Assembly (NCBI RefSeq): GCF_003605755.1
Contig: NZ_RAHJ01000018.1
Span: forward strand, 744,001 to 808,000
Source of the DNA: Tsuneonella suprasediminis
GTDB taxonomy: Bacteria; Pseudomonadota; Alphaproteobacteria; Sphingomonadales; Sphingomonadaceae
Direction: 5' to 3'
Length of the DNA: 64,000 nt
Shown here: piece after piece, positions 26,112 to 35,208 of the stretch
How positions within the stretch are numbered: the first letter of the stretch is position 1
Layout: each line of letters begins with the position of its first letter
The notes under the pieces: model-generated
The model's input: only the letters and a program-made list of their open reading frames with translations
What the model was told of the DNA's origin: nothing
The model's database searches: none
Made by a program: the position numbers and the translations under genes

Positions 26112-27392
26112 ATGGCAGACGATATTTCCGCAGCGGATATTCCCCTTCCGGCATCGGACACGGCATCCGGCGCGCAACAACCCGGCGCCTATTCACGTCT
26201 GGAAAGCCTCGACTTCACCCGTGGGGTCGCGGTGATGGGTATCCTTGCGGCCAATATAGTCGGCTTCGGTCAGCCATTTCTGGCCTATACTTGGCCTGGC
26301 GGGTTTGCGACACCGCTCCACGCCTATGACAACTGGCTGTGGCTGGTCCAGTTCGTGCTGATCGACGGGAAAATGCGCGGGCTGTTCACGCTGCTTTTCG
26401 GGGCCGGGCTGGTGCTGTTCATGGACCGTGCCGAGCGGCGCGGCGACAGCGGATGGCGGCAGGTGCGCCGTCTGGCGGGCCTGATGCTGTTCGGTCTGGC
26501 GCATTATTTCCTGCTCTGGCGCGGGGATATTCTCACAGCCTATGCGGCTTGCGGGATTGTTGCGCTGCTGTTCCTCCGCTTAAGGGCAGAGGCGCTACTG
26601 GCTGTCGGGCTGATCGGCTATTCCGCCGGTGCGCTGGTCTATAGCGCGCAATTCGGTGCGTTGTGGGCAGATTGGGCGCCGGGTGGGATATCGCTCAGCG
26701 CCGAGCTGGAAGAATTGCTGGCGCAGGAGCGTGCCGACGGGGCCGCCGAAATGCTGATCGCGCGCAATGGCAGCTATTTCGAATATGTCGAACATGCCGT
26801 GCACGCCCACGCCAGCGAATGGTTGCTGGCAATCGTGCAAGTGTGGCTGGAAACACTGCCGCTGATGCTGATTGGAATGGCGCTCTACCGTTTCGGTCTG
26901 TTCGACGGCTCTGTCGAGCGGCGCACTCAGCTGCGCTGGGGATGGATCGGCGTGGCGACAGGCTCGCTGGCAACCGCTGCGCTGGGCCTGTGGGTGGTGC
27001 GCGACGGGCTGAGTTACAGCGGATCGCTGTTTGCGTTCCTCGGCCCCTCGGCATTTACCCGCCTGCCGGTGGTGGTGGGGCTGGCCGCTCTGCTGGCGGT
27101 GGCCGGGCAGCACGTGCATGGCCGCTTGGGGCGGCGGACTATCGCGGCGGGGCGGATGGCGTTTTCCAACTACATCGGCACATCGCTAGCGATGCTGTTC
27201 GTGTTTCAGCCGCCGGGCCTGCGATTGTTTGGCCAGCTGAACCGCGTGGAACTGTACGTAGTCGTGCTGTTTGGGTGCGGGGCTATGCTCGCGTGGTCGA
27301 AATGGTGGCTCGCTCGCTTTAACTACGGACCTCTCGAATGGGTCTGGCGATGCATGACTTATGGCCGCCGATTTCCTCTGAAACGCCACTAG
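26112..27392 (+). CDS. DUF418 (YeiB-family) membrane protein
   Basis: A 426-residue polytopic inner-membrane protein of the YeiB/DUF418 group, of unknown biochemical role. The opening RLESLDFTRGVAVMGILAANI, the LFTLLFGAGLVLF stretch and the C-terminal domain (FSNYIGTSLAMLF, then WSKWWLARFNYGPLEWVWR) are typical. About ten membrane segments are expected. Related acyltransferase-like proteins suggest a role in modifying envelope molecules, but that is unproven. It precedes the bfd-bfr pair by 57 bases. Confidence 0.85.
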   Translation: MADDISAADIPLPASDTASGAQQPGAYSRLESLDFTRGVAVMGILAANIVGFGQPFLAYTWPGGFATPLHAYDNWLWLVQFVLIDGKMRGLFTLLFGAGLVLFMDRAERRGDSGWRQVRRLAGLMLFGLAHYFLLWRGDILTAYAACGIVALLFLRLRAEALLAVGLIGYSAGALVYSAQFGALWADWAPGGISLSAELEELLAQERADGAAEMLIARNGSYFEYVEHAVHAHASEWLLAIVQVWLETLPLMLIGMALYRFGLFDGSVERRTQLRWGWIGVATGSLATAALGLWVVRDGLSYSGSLFAFLGPSAFTRLPVVVGLAALLAVAGQHVHGRLGRRTIAAGRMAFSNYIGTSLAMLFVFQPPGLRLFGQLNRVELYVVVLFGCGAMLAWSKWWLARFNYGPLEWVWRCMTYGRRFPLKRH

Positions 27393-27449
27393 GGCTTGCT
27401 ATTGCGATTTACTCGCATTAGCTTACGAATCGTCACATGGGAGAACTTC

Positions 27450-27680
27450 GTGTACACCTGCATCTGCAATGCCATCCGTGAATGCGACCTGCGCCGCGCT
27501 GCGCGGCGGTGCGGCGGCGATGCCGAACAAGTCTATGCCGAGCTGGGCAAGCGGCCCCAATGCGGCCATTGCCTGGACGAGGCAGAGGAAATCCTGTTCG
27601 AAGAGCGTGCCCCGGCTCTGGGCGCTATGTCTTCGGGATTTGCTACAGGACAGTCGCAGCTTGCCCGCTCCGCCTCCTGA
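27450..27680 (+). CDS. bfd: Bacterioferritin-associated ferredoxin
   Basis: A 76-residue [2Fe-2S] protein that reduces iron stored in bacterioferritin so it can be released. The four cluster cysteines are in the BFD pattern: C-x-C near the start (YTCICNAIREC) and C-x2-C (PQCGHCLDEAEE). The start is a GTG with GGGAGAA upstream; this places the first CxC at residues 4-6, as usual. It sits 37 bases upstream of the bacterioferritin gene, in the same direction. Confidence 0.9.
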   Translation: MYTCICNAIRECDLRRAARRCGGDAEQVYAELGKRPQCGHCLDEAEEILFEERAPALGAMSSGFATGQSQLARSAS

Positions 27681-27717
27681 CGTCTAAGCTGTCGGTAACG
27701 CAGCACAGGAGACAGCG

Positions 27718-28200
27718 ATGAAGGGTGACGAGAAGGTCATCGAGTTCCTCAACAAGGCACTGACAAACGAACTGACCGCAATCAATCAGTACTGGCTGCA
27801 CTATCGTGTGCTGGCCGACTGGGGCGTGACGAAGCTTGCAGAATACGAACGCCACGAATCCATCGACGAAATGAAACACGCCGATGTTCTGGCCGAGCGT
27901 ATCCTGTTTCTGCAGGGCCTGCCGAATTTTCAGGCGATCCACAGGCTGAAAGTCGGTGAAACGGTAGAGGAAATCCTGCGGGCCGATCTCGCCGTGGAAA
28001 TGGAAGCAATTCCTCTGCTCAAGGAGGCGATCGCCCATTGCGAAACCGTGCGCGACTATACCAGTCGTGAGATATTTGAACGAATTCTGGAAAGCGAGGA
28101 AGATCACGTCGACTTTCTCGAAACTCAGTTCGACATGATCGAGCGGATGGGCTTGCTGAATTACGTGCAATTACAAAGCAAGTCGGCTGGAAGCGATTGA
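27718..28200 (+). CDS. bfr: Bacterioferritin
   Basis: Haem-containing 24-mer iron store. At 160 residues it is of normal length. Di-iron site residues are visible: Glu18 (ALTNELTAINQYW), Glu51 and His54 with the haem ligand Met52 between them (IDEMKHAD), Glu94 (EMEAIPLL), and Glu127 with His130 (SEEDHVDFLE). Together with bfd it forms an iron storage and release unit. Confidence 0.95.
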   Translation: MKGDEKVIEFLNKALTNELTAINQYWLHYRVLADWGVTKLAEYERHESIDEMKHADVLAERILFLQGLPNFQAIHRLKVGETVEEILRADLAVEMEAIPLLKEAIAHCETVRDYTSREIFERILESEEDHVDFLETQFDMIERMGLLNYVQLQSKSAGSD

Positions 28201-28226
28201 AATTACGGGTGTCGGGCGCGTGCGAT

Positions 28227-28574
28227 TTAGCGCGCCCGGGCCCAATGCCATATGCCCTTGGGCGTCGGCCGTGATGTGTCACTCCGCACACTTTGGCCAA
28301 GACCGGAATTGCCAGTTAGTTCAGCTATATCGATTGGCTCGAAGGCGCGAATACCAGCGCGCGACCGGCTGTTCCAGACCACTTCGCCTTGCATATTCCA
28401 TCCTCGATGCCGAAGTTCAACGATTGAGCCGACTTCGGGTGGAGACTGCGTTTTGATCATCAAACCCGATGTCGATACATTGGCGATCGATGCATCGGCC
28501 CAGTCATTGTTGCGACGAATCTTCGCCTTGATGAAGGCGGCCTTTCGTGGAGCTCTGTTGGCATTTCTGCTCAT
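28227..28574 (-). CDS. PilZ-domain protein
   Basis: A 115-residue single PilZ domain, a likely cyclic-di-GMP receptor. The RxxxR motif is at residues 3-7 (RNANR) and the second motif reads NVSTSG (33-38), as required for ligand binding; the strand VGSIVELRHRGWNMQGEVVW follows. The ATG chosen begins just before RxxxR; the longer open frame upstream has no domain features. It converges on bacterioferritin. Confidence 0.8.
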   Translation of the reverse strand: MSRNANRAPRKAAFIKAKIRRNNDWADASIANVSTSGLMIKTQSPPEVGSIVELRHRGWNMQGEVVWNSRSRAGIRAFEPIDIAELTGNSGLGQSVRSDTSRPTPKGIWHWARAR

Positions 28575-28714
28575 CGGATCACTGTTTTTTGCGACGTGTG
28601 GATGACCGTATGGGGGTTGGTCTAAATTTGGATCCAAGGCGGGGCTGGGGAAAATACTATATTTCAGTGTCCTGATGCCGAGACTGAGCATGTTCTGCGA
28701 CGTGGTCTATTACT

Positions 28715-29623
28715 TTATTGTGTCCTTAGAATTTCGCGACGGACGAGCGATTCCAGCCAATCGGCAAATATTAGCACCCGCCTCGTCCTTTCGCGGCGGC
28801 GGGGAAAAAGCAGGTTCATCGGCATGGAATCTGCGCGAAATTCGGGCATGATTTCAACTAGTTCACCTCGGGCGATCGAGTCCTGTATGTCATATGCCGG
28901 GATTTGGATTATGCCTAAACCGGCATGGCAGGCGGCGATCATAGCCTCGGCATTGTTCACCGTCAGCCGCCCGCGAACGGGCTGTGTATATAGCTGACCG
29001 CTGGCAACCCATTCAAAGTGCTCGACCCGCCCGGTGTTGGGCGAGGCAAACAACACCATGCTGTGATCCGACAAATCAGCCGGGATGCATGGGGTTCCGT
29101 GACGCGCCAGATAGTCTGGGCTGGCAACATTGGTCAGCTTTACCTCACCGATTTGACGCGCGACGAGGAAGCTGTTTTCAGGAGTCCCTACGCGCAAGAC
29201 GCAATCGACACCTTCCTCAATCAGATCGGTAGAGCGATCAGTGACGCCCATTATTATATCGATTTCAGGATGTTGGGCGAGAAATTCGCCAATGGCCGGG
29301 GCTACGATCAGTCGACCGATCCGACCGGGCAGATCGACCCGGATGCGACCGCTCAGGCCGCGTTGCGCCGCAGTGAACATATTGCTGAGATCGTCGAATT
29401 CTTCGATTAGCGGCTGACACCGTTCGTAGCATTCAAGCCCATCCTGCGTTGGGGAAACCTTGCGTGTCGTGCGATGAAGCAGGCGCGTTCCGACGATCCG
29501 TTCAAGTTCTTGAATTGCCAGAGAAACGGACGATCGCGGCATAGTCAGCCGATCTGCCGCACGCGTGAAGCTGCCACATTCCACGACGTGGCAGAACACA
29601 TTGAGCAATTCGATCCGGTCCAT
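28715..29623 (-). CDS. LysR-family transcriptional regulator
   Basis: A 302-residue LysR regulator: N-terminal winged helix (LNVFCHVVECGSFTRAADRL, then SSVSLAIQELE) and a periplasmic-binding-fold effector domain (about 90-295). It is divergent from an SDR gene 105 bases away, the usual arrangement for a LysR protein that controls its neighbour. The CrgA/PP2551-like subtype is suggested by GRIRVDLPGRIGRLIVAPAI. Effector unknown. Confidence 0.9.
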   Translation of the reverse strand: MDRIELLNVFCHVVECGSFTRAADRLTMPRSSVSLAIQELERIVGTRLLHRTTRKVSPTQDGLECYERCQPLIEEFDDLSNMFTAAQRGLSGRIRVDLPGRIGRLIVAPAIGEFLAQHPEIDIIMGVTDRSTDLIEEGVDCVLRVGTPENSFLVARQIGEVKLTNVASPDYLARHGTPCIPADLSDHSMVLFASPNTGRVEHFEWVASGQLYTQPVRGRLTVNNAEAMIAACHAGLGIIQIPAYDIQDSIARGELVEIMPEFRADSMPMNLLFPRRRERTRRVLIFADWLESLVRREILRTQ

Positions 29624-29728
29624 CGCTCATTGTTTCAAATATACAACATATGAAGTCAAGAAAGCTCATTTATCCAGCAATGATAAACAGCCAAACGGAT
29701 GTCAGTCACATAATAGGAGGCATTCAGA

Positions 29729-30502
29729 ATGGTCGATCATTCAATCAACGGGAAGACCGCGCTCATTGCAGGCGGCGCCAAAAATCTGGGCGGGTTGCTC
29801 GCCCGAGATCTGGCGGAGCGGGGGGCGAGCTCTGTTGCCATTCATTACAACAGCGATTCGGCAAAGGCGGCAGCCGAAGAAACAGCCGCGGTGATCGAAG
29901 ATGCAGGTGCAAAAGCACATACCTTTCAAGCTGATCTGACGACGGTCGGTGCGATGGAGCAATTGTTTGCCGATGCCGTTGCGGCAATGGGCCGCATCGA
30001 TGTCGCTGTGAACACAGTCGGCAAAGTGCTGAAGAAGCCGATGCTTGAGACGACCGAAGACGATTATGACAGCATGAGCGCAGTCAATGCCAAGTCCGCG
30101 TTTTTCTTCCTGAAAGAAGCCGGAAAGCATGTCAGCGATAACGGCAAGATCTGCACTTTGGTGACCTCTCTGCTGGGCGCGTACACGCCGTTTTACGCGA
30201 CATATGCAGGTAGCAAGGCACCGGTCGAGCACTTCACCCGTGCAGCATCGAAAGAGTTTAGCGAACGCGGAATTTCTGTGACAGCCATTGGTCCAGGGCC
30301 GATGGATACGCCGTTCTTTTATGGGCAGGAATCCTCGGAGGCGCAGGCCTATCACAAGAGTGCGGCGGCGCTTTCACGATTTTCAAAGACGGGACTGACC
30401 GATATCGAAGACATCGTTCCGTGGATTCGCTTTTTGATTACAGAGGGTTGGTGGATGACCGGACAGACAATCCTCGTCAATGGCGGCTATACCACCAAGT
30501 AG
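29729..30502 (+). CDS. SDR-family oxidoreductase
   Basis: A 257-residue short-chain dehydrogenase/reductase. The cofactor loop reads AGGAKNLGG (14-22), a variant of TGxxxGxG, with Asn (VNTVGK) in place; the catalytic Tyr-x3-Lys is YAGSK and the Ser is in TSLLGAY. The basic/small residues after the second strand (HYNSDS) favour NADPH. It ends in the family-typical GQTILVNGGYTTK. Divergent from the LysR gene, which probably regulates it. Substrate unknown. Confidence 0.88.
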   Translation: MVDHSINGKTALIAGGAKNLGGLLARDLAERGASSVAIHYNSDSAKAAAEETAAVIEDAGAKAHTFQADLTTVGAMEQLFADAVAAMGRIDVAVNTVGKVLKKPMLETTEDDYDSMSAVNAKSAFFFLKEAGKHVSDNGKICTLVTSLLGAYTPFYATYAGSKAPVEHFTRAASKEFSERGISVTAIGPGPMDTPFFYGQESSEAQAYHKSAAALSRFSKTGLTDIEDIVPWIRFLITEGWWMTGQTILVNGGYTTK

Positions 30503-30519
30503 CCTCGTATTTCTGACAC

Positions 30520-31416
30520 TTAAACCCCCGTAAATTGCCTGATGATACCGCCGACCTGCGCCATCGCAGCGTCGGCCATCGGGCTGGGCGGGCCGACCGT
30601 GGTGGCGCGGTGATATGTGGCGAACACAATTGGCGCGTCATCGACCGGTATCGCGAATCCAATATCGGCAGAGACTCCCTGCATTCCGGGTGGCGAGCCG
30701 GAAAAGCCGGTCTTGTCGCCTGCGACCCATTCGGCTGGCAACCCGGCTCGCACTTTCTTTGTACCGGTCTGCGTTTCGCGCATCCATTGCTGCAAAGTCT
30801 GCGCTGCTTGCGGAGCTACGCCGCCACGGAAAAGGATTTTGGCCAGAGTGCGCGCCATTGCAACGGGGGTAGTGGTATTTTCCACTCTGCCGGGCAGCAC
30901 AACATTGAGCAGCGGCTCGACGTTATCCAGCCGCGAGACATCGTCCCCCAGACTGCGCCAGAATTGCGTTAGCGCCGAAGGGCCGCCGACGGCGCCGAGC
31001 ACGAGATTGGCAGCTGTGTTGTCCGACAGAACCTGCGCCGCGCGGGCAAGTTCGCGGATCGTCGCACCGGTGACCAGCCGTTCTTTTGCGAACGGCGCGT
31101 AGGATTGCAGATCGCTTTCCCGCCAATACAAAACTTTATCGAGATCGAGCGCACCCTTTGCTGCGCGATCGAGCGCGAGCGCGGCAAGGCTTGCCTTGAA
31201 GGTGGAGCACATGGCGAAGCGTTCGCCGGAATTGTGGCCGATGGTCTGGCCATCCGCTGTATTCAGCAGCATCACCCCCAGTGTGCCGCCGCTACCCACT
31301 TCGATCAGGCGCAGCTTTGCCGTCAGCCTGCCGGATGTGTCCTGTTGCAACGGAACGCAGGCGCCCGCGATGAGCGCGCCAGTCCCGGCGAGAGTGGTGC
31401 GGCGATTGAACTTCAT
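30520..31416 (-). CDS. Class A beta-lactamase
   Basis: Serine hydrolase that opens the ring of beta-lactams in the periplasm. The 298-residue protein has every class A motif: Ser71-T-F-Lys74, SDN (131-133), Glu167 with Asn171 (VEPLLN) and KTG (235-237). A Cys precedes the active Ser (CSTFK) as in several carbapenemases, but the partner Cys after KTG is absent (KTGFSG). The signal peptide has a twin Arg (NRRTTLAG) and ends AGAC, so it may be Tat-exported and lipid-anchored. It overlaps the acetyltransferase gene by four bases. No ampR-like regulator lies beside it. Spectrum cannot be told from sequence. Confidence 0.9.
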   Translation of the reverse strand: MKFNRRTTLAGTGALIAGACVPLQQDTSGRLTAKLRLIEVGSGGTLGVMLLNTADGQTIGHNSGERFAMCSTFKASLAALALDRAAKGALDLDKVLYWRESDLQSYAPFAKERLVTGATIRELARAAQVLSDNTAANLVLGAVGGPSALTQFWRSLGDDVSRLDNVEPLLNVVLPGRVENTTTPVAMARTLAKILFRGGVAPQAAQTLQQWMRETQTGTKKVRAGLPAEWVAGDKTGFSGSPPGMQGVSADIGFAIPVDDAPIVFATYHRATTVGPPSPMADAAMAQVGGIIRQFTGV

Positions 31417-31877
31417 AAGGTGCGTTCCATGCAGATACTAAAATCGTCGGAAACGTAGTCGCCGAATGCGGAGCATTGGGCAAACCCGTTGCGGGCGTAA
31501 AGTGCCCGCGCAGCGTCGAAGGGAGTGGCATTTCCGGTTTCCAGACCCAGCCACACCATCCCGCGATGCCGCGCTTCCGCGATCAGGTGGTCGAGCATGG
31601 CGCGCCCCGCACCTTTGCCGCGATAGGCGGGGGCGGTGCGCATCGATTTCAGTTCCCCCCTGCCGCCGCCGAGATCCTTCAGTGCACCAACGGCGGCCAG
31701 CTTGTCGCCATCCCACGCCGAATAAAATGCCACATCATTGGCCCGCAGACGTTCGGCAGGCATCGCATGCACTTTGCAGGCTGGCGACCACTGGTGCATC
31801 TCGTTCAGATGCAGTTGCAGCAGGTCGAGCACGTCCTGATCGCAAAGGGGATCGGGGCGAATGGAATAGTGGGGCAT
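31413..31877 (-). CDS. GNAT-family N-acetyltransferase
   Basis: A 154-residue GCN5-related acetyltransferase. The acetyl-CoA loop reads RGKGAGRAML (70-79 region, after MRTAPAYRG), and the last motif is ALYARNGFAQC. It resembles the PapA/YsnE-like subgroup (GELKSMRTAPAYRGKG). It is the first gene of a two-gene unit with the beta-lactamase (ATGA overlap). The acceptor is unknown; an antibiotic or small-molecule target would fit the partner gene but is not shown. Confidence 0.85.
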   Translation of the reverse strand: MPHYSIRPDPLCDQDVLDLLQLHLNEMHQWSPACKVHAMPAERLRANDVAFYSAWDGDKLAAVGALKDLGGGRGELKSMRTAPAYRGKGAGRAMLDHLIAEARHRGMVWLGLETGNATPFDAARALYARNGFAQCSAFGDYVSDDFSICMERTL

Positions 31878-31903
31878 TGTGTGTTTACCTTAGGGGGCTG
31901 GCC

Positions 31904-32818
31904 CTAGCTGAATTTATCCGCCTTGCGCCTGCCGAAACGCATGTCATTTTCCAGCCGGGCGCGCAGTTGGGCGTAGAATGCCTCCAGAAAGGCGCGTTCA
32001 TCGCCTGCGCCGGGGGTCCAGCCGATTTTGCGACAGATCGCCGCGTGCACCGCCTCCATCGCTTCGGCCTGATTGTCGCGCAGCACCCGTTCCAACGTCT
32101 GCAATTCGTATTCGCCGTAGATCGACAATTCCTCATCTCCGAAGCGGTATGTTGCCCCGGTCACTTCGCTGGCGCCGTGCGCGCCCCCTTCCACCGAAAG
32201 CGCGCGGGCCAGTTTTGTGCGGGGCGCTTCAACTACCCATGTTCCGGCAATCAGATCGCCAGCGCGCAACGCATCCCGGTTGAAGAACGGGAACAGCGCG
32301 AAAATAAGGAACCACGCCGTTGCGGCCATCGCCGCAGGGCCGCCCGCACCGCTAGGCGCCATCAGCACGAGAATCAGCGGCATAAACAGTTCGATATCGC
32401 GCAGCAGATTGCGGGCGATCACTGCTTCCGGCGTCAACCGACCCGCGCTGCCTGCGGCGTTGGGGCGAGCGGCAACGCGGATACCGACGATCCGTTTGCC
32501 GGGGGTTGCCCCGCGCGGGCCCAGTTCGAACGCCATGAAATATCCGTTCCACGCGATGAACCAGAATATGGTCCACAATACCGCCAGAAACTCGCCGGCA
32601 CCGTCGCCACCTTCCATCTCGCGCAAGGGCAGGCCGATGTAAGCCATCGCTATTGTTACTGCGACAGTGCCAACCAGAAGGATCAGATAGTCTAGGATCA
32701 GCGCACCGATCCGGGCCGACCGTGATCCGACGATAAAGGGCAACGCCAGTCCTTCGGGTGTCAGAACCGTGCGTTGCCGCCTGGCGATAAACGCAGACTG
32801 CCGGTCGCGCATGTTCAT
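31904..32818 (-). CDS. RDD-family membrane protein
   Basis: A 304-residue protein with an RDD domain at about 25-170: three or four hydrophobic segments with the GxRxGALILDYLILL opening and the GATPGKRIVGIRV motif. The C-terminal half (about 200-300) is soluble and of no known fold. It is the last gene of the six-gene MoxR operon and overlaps the SpoIIM-like gene by four bases (ATGA), which fixes the start. Confidence 0.82.
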   Translation of the reverse strand: MNMRDRQSAFIARRQRTVLTPEGLALPFIVGSRSARIGALILDYLILLVGTVAVTIAMAYIGLPLREMEGGDGAGEFLAVLWTIFWFIAWNGYFMAFELGPRGATPGKRIVGIRVAARPNAAGSAGRLTPEAVIARNLLRDIELFMPLILVLMAPSGAGGPAAMAATAWFLIFALFPFFNRDALRAGDLIAGTWVVEAPRTKLARALSVEGGAHGASEVTGATYRFGDEELSIYGEYELQTLERVLRDNQAEAMEAVHAAICRKIGWTPGAGDERAFLEAFYAQLRARLENDMRFGRRKADKFS

Positions 32819-33882
32819 CGCTCTGCACCCGGCGGAACGCGGCGGAATGCGAAGAAATAAGCGCACCAGATCACCAGCATCGAGCCGCCGATTGCGAGCC
32901 GTTCCAGCGTATCGCCCACCAGTTGCCGGGCGAACCCTTCCAGCAGAGCAGCGACGATCAGCATCATCACGACCCCTGCCATCACAATGGCCGCCCGCCG
33001 ACCGCTTTCCGCTGCAGCCGCCATGATCGAGCGCCCGCCAGGAAATGCCATTGAACGCCCCACGTGCAGGCCAGCAGCTCCGGCCAGCAGGATGGCAAAC
33101 AGTTCGGTCGTTCCGTGAACCGAAAGCCATGCGGCGAAATCCAGTGTCAGCCCTCGCGTGGAAAACAGCCACAGCATCGCGCCGAGCGTGGCCATTTCTT
33201 TCAGAAGGATCATCAACGTCGGTATGCCAAATGCAAATCCCAGCGCGAATGCGAGGATCGAAACGCTGGCATTGTTCTGAAACAGATAGGCGGCAAAGCC
33301 TGACAAGCCGCCCGCGCTATCGGCGGTGGACAGCGATTCCATCAATACTGCGCGCGATGCGCCCGGCACGCGGGTGTCGGCGAACTGGCTGGGGACGAGG
33401 GAGAAATACCAGTCCTGATCGCCGCTGACCAGCAGCCACCCGGTCGCCACTCCGGCCACCATCACGGCCAGCGCGACCAGAATTTCCGGCCAGATTTCAC
33501 GTATCGCCCGGCTCAGCCCACCGCCGAGAAATCCGCCGAGCCATCGTACAAAGCCCTGTCGTGGACCATAGACCTGAAACCATGCCCGTTGCACCAGCGA
33601 TTCGAGATAGGCGATTGTCGCGGAATCGAGCGAAGTTTCGCGCGCCACCGCCAGGCTGGATGCAGTGGTGCGATAAAGCGCAGGCAAGGCCAGTACGTCA
33701 TCATCGGACAGGCGGCGCAGGCGGTTCTCTTCCATAGCGGTGACGATAGTATCGAGCCGCTGCCAGTCGCCTTCGCGGGCCAGCCGGAACCTGTCAGAAC
33801 GCAGAGCGGCCGCTTCGATATCGGGTGGCGGGCTGGCGTCCTGTTTTCGGCCGAACAGGCCGCTGAGGGTAGGGGCCTTCAT
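32815..33882 (-). CDS. Stage II sporulation protein M (SpoIIM/DUF95)-like membrane protein
   Basis: A 355-residue protein with a soluble N-terminal helical part (about 20-110) and four to five membrane helices in the second half (IWPEILVALAVMVAGVATG, ILAFALGFAFGIPTLMILLK, ELFAILLAGAAGLHVG, IVMAGVVMMLIVAALLEGF). This DUF95 family is found beside MoxR and DUF58 genes in non-sporulating bacteria. The start overlaps the DUF58 stop by four bases. Role within the complex is unknown. Confidence 0.82.
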   Translation of the reverse strand: MKAPTLSGLFGRKQDASPPPDIEAAALRSDRFRLAREGDWQRLDTIVTAMEENRLRRLSDDDVLALPALYRTTASSLAVARETSLDSATIAYLESLVQRAWFQVYGPRQGFVRWLGGFLGGGLSRAIREIWPEILVALAVMVAGVATGWLLVSGDQDWYFSLVPSQFADTRVPGASRAVLMESLSTADSAGGLSGFAAYLFQNNASVSILAFALGFAFGIPTLMILLKEMATLGAMLWLFSTRGLTLDFAAWLSVHGTTELFAILLAGAAGLHVGRSMAFPGGRSIMAAAAESGRRAAIVMAGVVMMLIVAALLEGFARQLVGDTLERLAIGGSMLVIWCAYFFAFRRVPPGAER

Positions 33883-35207
33883 CCGATCGCTCCACTGCGT
33901 TTGACGGCCAGATAGGCATCGATCAGGCGATAGCCGATCCGATCCCACGGTGCCTCGATCACGTCGATCCCCATCTGGCGCAGACGCTGCAGCACCAGTG
34001 CGCGCTGGCGCGACAGAGTATCGGCAGTGACTGCCATTGCCAGATTATCGAGCGTATCGGGGGCGGCATCTTCCAGATCGGACAGCTCGCTGTCGGCAAT
34101 GGTAACGAACAGCACCAGATGGTGTTCGACCAGTCGCCCAAGGCTTTCGATCATGATTTCTGCCCCGGTCGGGTCAGTGAAATCGGAAAACACCACTACC
34201 ATGCTACGCCGCTGCAACCGGCTGGACAGTGTCGCCAGCGCCAGCGTGAAGTTGGGTTCTTCACTGTGATAATCCAGCGCGGCAGCGGCGGCCTGCAAGC
34301 GGTGGAACTGGCGGGTTTCGCCGTAAAACGGAGTGGCGATTTGCGGGCGGGCGGCAAATCCGAACAGCGACACGCGGTCACCGCCTTTCAGCGCGACATA
34401 GGCAGCGGTCAGCGCGGCAGAAACGGCGCGGTCGATACGCGGCAGACCATCGACGGGTTCGCACATTGCCTGACCGCAATCGAACGCAAACACGATCTGG
34501 TTGTTGCGCTCGCTTTCGTTTTCGCGGGCATAGAGACGGGTGTGGCGCGCGCTGGCCTTCCAGTCGATCCGGCGGCGATCCATACCGGGTTCGTATTCGC
34601 TCAGCGCTTCGAATTGTGTGCCTTCGCCGCGGATACGACGGGCGATCAGGCCGAACTGAGCGTCGCGCAGAAAGTGTTGCAGTGCCGGACTGCGTACGGG
34701 CGACAGATCGGGCCAGATGCGGATAGCATGATCCAGATCGTGCTGCATCTGCCGCGCCCCCAAACCCAGCGGGCCAGTCCAGCGTAGCCAGACCCGGTCG
34801 AGCGTGGCCGTGCCGCGCCGGTTGGGGGTGAGCGTGATATCCCCCTGCCAGGTATCGTTCCCTTGATCGGGGTGCAGGGCCACAAATGCCCGGCCACCGT
34901 CTTCCAGACGGGAATCGAATTCCAGCGCGGCATCGACAGCGCCACCGCCAGCGCGGGCAGACAGGTCGGCCAACACCTGCACGTGCAGCGGCTCCCCCAC
35001 TTCGCAATCGTGCGGCGCGATCACGCGCCAGCCGTCGAGCCGACCGGCCACCAGCGCATCGAGCACGATCACCACCAGCAATGCCACACCCGCCGCGGGC
35101 GCGACCACCCATGCAGCGGGTGCCGCGGCTGCGATCAGCAGGGCCACCGGCGCGGCGAGCGCGGCGATCCATGCTGCGCGGGCAGTGGGGACAAGCGGCA
35201 GCTTCAC
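33879..35207 (-). CDS. DUF58-domain protein
   Basis: A 442-residue protein with two N-terminal membrane helices (about 10-52) and a cytoplasmic DUF58/VWA-like region: the DUF58 core is EYEPGMDRRRIDWKASARH (about 210-228) and the VWA-like fold follows (VFAFDCGQAM, then VVVFSDFTDPTGAE). The start codon is GTG, one base after the MoxR stop. MoxR ATPases and DUF58/VWA proteins act as chaperone pairs that mature or remodel membrane complexes. Confidence 0.88.
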   Translation of the reverse strand: MKLPLVPTARAAWIAALAAPVALLIAAAAPAAWVVAPAAGVALLVVIVLDALVAGRLDGWRVIAPHDCEVGEPLHVQVLADLSARAGGGAVDAALEFDSRLEDGGRAFVALHPDQGNDTWQGDITLTPNRRGTATLDRVWLRWTGPLGLGARQMQHDLDHAIRIWPDLSPVRSPALQHFLRDAQFGLIARRIRGEGTQFEALSEYEPGMDRRRIDWKASARHTRLYARENESERNNQIVFAFDCGQAMCEPVDGLPRIDRAVSAALTAAYVALKGGDRVSLFGFAARPQIATPFYGETRQFHRLQAAAAALDYHSEEPNFTLALATLSSRLQRRSMVVVFSDFTDPTGAEIMIESLGRLVEHHLVLFVTIADSELSDLEDAAPDTLDNLAMAVTADTLSRQRALVLQRLRQMGIDVIEAPWDRIGYRLIDAYLAVKRSGAIG

Positions 35208-35208
35208 C

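Noticed and set aside
28201-28226. GC-rich inverted repeat after bacterioferritin as a terminator
   Set aside because: The stem is only about seven pairs with no U-run on either strand.
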